From NCBI GenBank assembly GCA_945861845.1, contig CAMAWS010000120.1, positions 1 to 8,214 on the forward strand: a DNA stretch of 8,214 nucleotides, in the 5' to 3' direction. The translations under genes were made by a program, and so were the position numbers. Shown one piece after another: positions 6,653 through 8,214 of the stretch. The stretch is from Candidatus Sulfopaludibacter sp. SbA3 (lineage in GTDB: Bacteria > Acidobacteriota > Terriglobia > 20CM-2-55-15). Below the pieces are notes generated by a model. The model saw nothing but the letters and a program-made list of their open reading frames with translations. It ran no database searches and was not told the origin of the DNA. Numbering within the stretch: the stretch's first letter is position 1; each line of letters begins with the position of its first letter.

Positions 6653-7663
6653 ATGAAAGCACACAGACTTCTCTGCAGCGCTACTTTCGCGATTACTTTC
6701 TTTCTCCTCGTGGGATTGATGGCGGCAGCCCAGAATCCGGCGCCGGCCCAGGAATCCGCGCCTTCACAGGCTCCCCCGGAGTCGCCAGATCCACAGGACC
6801 CGCGTTATCGCCTGAACGTGGAAGTGGAACTGGTCAACTTTACGGCAACCGTGCACGACGATGGCGGAAAGTACCTCGATAATCTGAATTCCGACGACTT
6901 CCAGCTTTTTGAGAACGGCGAGGAACAGAAGATCTCATTTTTCTCGCATGACCTGCGCGTTCCGATCAGCGTTGGGGTGCTTGTTGATATAAGCGGGAGC
7001 ATGCGACACAAGCTGCAACAGGCTTTGCAGACGATTCGCGAAATATCACTGGCGCTTTCTCCCCAGGATGAGATGTTCCTGGTAACCTTCAATTCCAGTG
7101 CCGAGGTTAAGAACAAATTTACATCCAACAGCCAGGATGTTCTCCGCTCCCTTCGCGAGCTTCGGTCCGGCGGCGAGACCGCGGCCTACGACGCAGTCAA
7201 TATAGCCGTGAAGGAAATGCAGCGCGCGAAGCACACCAAGAAGATCCTGCTGCTCGTGACGGACGGATTCGATACAAGAAGCCAGATCAACGCTGAACAA
7301 GTTGAAGAACTGCTCAAGCGCTCGTCGGTCCTCGTTTATGCAATTGGGATTGATGACGACGACGATGATCCGCTCCTGCTGAAGCGAACCCGGTATCACA
7401 TTTACCACTACATGCTGAACAAGCTGGCGGGTGTCAGTGGCGGACGAACGTTCCGCCTGTTTACGGGCCGCAACTATGCCCTTCAAAGCCTGGCGCAGCT
7501 TCTGCTGGAAGAACTGCATCAGCAGTACACGCTGAGCTATTACCCGTCAAGCGGGGGCGACGGCAAGGACTGGCGGAATGTAGAGATAAAGGTTCGAAAG
7601 GACGGTTCCCAGATACGGCATCGGCCAGGCTACTACGTCAACTCGGCCGTGGCCCAACAGTAG
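6653..7663 (+). CDS. exported VWA-domain protein (VWFA-related Acidobacterial family)
   Basis: This encodes a 336-aa protein with a signal peptide (basic MKAHR, hydrophobic core to about residue 26, AAAQ cleavage region) and then a Pro/Ala/Glu-rich linker (about 27-50). A short beta-rich segment follows (LNVEVELVNFTATVHDDGG, about 54-72), as is typical of this family. The von Willebrand A domain has a complete MIDAS metal site: DISGS at 112-116, T176 in GGETAAYD and D204 in VTDGFD. It probably binds a divalent cation and a protein partner outside the cytoplasm; the partner is unknown. A run of six aspartates follows IGI (about 234-239). The family is strongly expanded in Acidobacteria, which is the main taxonomic clue here. 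The ATG at 6653 lacks a clear Shine-Dalgarno but fits the signal peptide. Confidence 0.93.
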   Translation: MKAHRLLCSATFAITFFLLVGLMAAAQNPAPAQESAPSQAPPESPDPQDPRYRLNVEVELVNFTATVHDDGGKYLDNLNSDDFQLFENGEEQKISFFSHDLRVPISVGVLVDISGSMRHKLQQALQTIREISLALSPQDEMFLVTFNSSAEVKNKFTSNSQDVLRSLRELRSGGETAAYDAVNIAVKEMQRAKHTKKILLLVTDGFDTRSQINAEQVEELLKRSSVLVYAIGIDDDDDDPLLLKRTRYHIYHYMLNKLAGVSGGRTFRLFTGRNYALQSLAQLLLEELHQQYTLSYYPSSGGDGKDWRNVEIKVRKDGSQIRHRPGYYVNSAVAQQ

Positions 7664-7667
7664 GGGA

Positions 7668-7718
7668 AATGAGGGACAGTGAGCTATTTCCGTCGGAAAT
7701 AGCTCACTGTCCCTCATT
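7668..7718. repeat. 51-bp perfect palindrome between convergent genes
   Basis: Arms 7668-7692 and 7694-7718 are exact reverse complements of 25 nt around a single central T (7693). The palindrome begins 4 nt after the VWA stop and ends 6 nt before the HD-GYP stop, filling the gap between two convergent genes. On the plus strand it runs into T-rich ATTCTTTCTTC, so it could be a bidirectional terminator. Its length, perfection and GGGACAGTGAGC core also suggest a mobile REP- or MITE-like element. No direct repeats are evident beside it. Confidence 0.85.
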
Positions 7719-7724
7719 CTTTCT

Positions 7725-8214
7725 TCAGCAGGCGAAGTAGTCCCCTCCAGGCTTTTTTTCCATGTCAACCCTTGCGGCTTCGAGCGCGTCGCCGGCGGAG
7801 ATCATCACTTTTACAAGGCCGGGATCGAATTGTGAGCCCGAAAACCGTTTCAATTCCTCAAGGGCGTGCTCGGTAGTGAGAGACCGGCGATATGGCCGAT
7901 CACTCGTCATTGCATCGAATGTGTCCGCAATGAGGATCATGCGGGACTCGAGAGGGATTGCCTCTCCCTTCAGGCGCGAAGGATAGCCATTACCATCATA
8001 TCTTTCGTGATGGTGCCTCACAGCGGGCTCAAGATTGAATCCATGAAGCGTACGGACGATCCTGCCGCCCACGACGGGATGAGTTTGAATTTCCTGGGAC
8101 TCAGTCTCGTCCAGGGCCGAAGGTTTGCACAGGATAGCGCTACGGACGCCGATCTTTCCGATGTCATGCAGTATCGAGGCCACCTTCAGGTTAAAGATCC
8201 AGGTTTCGTCGAAC
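7725..8214 (-). CDS. HD-GYP domain protein, C-terminal part (runs off the window)
   Basis: This is the 3' end of a gene for an HD-GYP phosphodiesterase, the family that breaks down cyclic di-GMP. The frame is open to the window edge (FDETWIFNLK precedes the HD motif), so the start and any sensory N-terminal domain lie outside. Visible family motifs are HDIGKIG, the HHHERYDGNGYP signature carrying the GYP triad, and IADTFDAMTSDRPYR. All are intact, so catalysis is expected to be possible. The C-terminus ends soon after the domain (GGDYFAC). A GTG at 8181-8183 is an internal valine codon next to the HD motif, not a start. The gene converges with the VWA gene across the palindrome. Its upstream domain would show whether it is a response regulator. 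Confidence 0.92.
   Translation of the reverse strand, partial: FDETWIFNLKVASILHDIGKIGVRSAILCKPSALDETESQEIQTHPVVGGRIVRTLHGFNLEPAVRHHHERYDGNGYPSRLKGEAIPLESRMILIADTFDAMTSDRPYRRSLTTEHALEELKRFSGSQFDPGLVKVMISAGDALEAARVDMEKKPGGDYFAC

Noticed and set aside
8181..8183. GTG as the start of a short HD-GYP protein
   Set aside because: The frame continues open to the window edge with sensible residues, and this valine is directly beside the HD motif inside the domain.

Overview
The window looks like a chromosomal fragment of a GC-rich, Gram-negative-type bacterium, most likely an acidobacterium or a close relative. The best clue is the exported VWA protein at 6653-7663, which matches the 'VWFA-related Acidobacterial domain' family. 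This assignment is inference: there is no rRNA or other decisive marker here.

Layout. (1) 24-3658, plus strand: a two-gene cassette of P-loop ATPases joined by an ATGA stop/start overlap. The first is a compact ATPase with a C-terminal winged helix. The second joins an ATPase, a winged helix and a TPR array containing a recent 114-bp duplication. The substrate of the cassette is unknown. (2) 3737-5598: housekeeping genes. acpS (minus) meets the cassette tail to tail and lies head to head, 9 bp away, with pgeF (plus). pgeF overlaps an RsuA/RluB-type pseudouridine synthase gene by ATGA. (3) 5676-6573: an exported thioredoxin-fold redoxin whose frame contains a TGA exactly where the first Cys of a CxxC motif belongs, followed at the right distance by a SECIS-like hairpin. 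I read it as a selenoprotein (UGFC motif). A [2Fe-2S] ferredoxin gene follows after 4 bp. (4) 6653-7663: the exported VWA protein. (5) 7668-7718: a perfect palindrome with two 25-nt arms and a single central base, between convergent genes. (6) 7725-8214, minus strand: the 3' part of an HD-GYP gene, running off the right edge.

How they fit together: acpS, pgeF and the pseudouridine synthase are core functions (carrier protein activation, peptidoglycan quality control, rRNA modification). The redoxin and ferredoxin may form a small redox unit, perhaps transcribed from the pgeF side. The VWA and HD-GYP genes are independent. The two signals most worth following are the selenocysteine redoxin, which an ordinary gene caller would split at TGA, and the paired-ATPase cassette. 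No gap between genes exceeds 80 bp, and I saw no tRNA, rRNA, CRISPR array or transposase.
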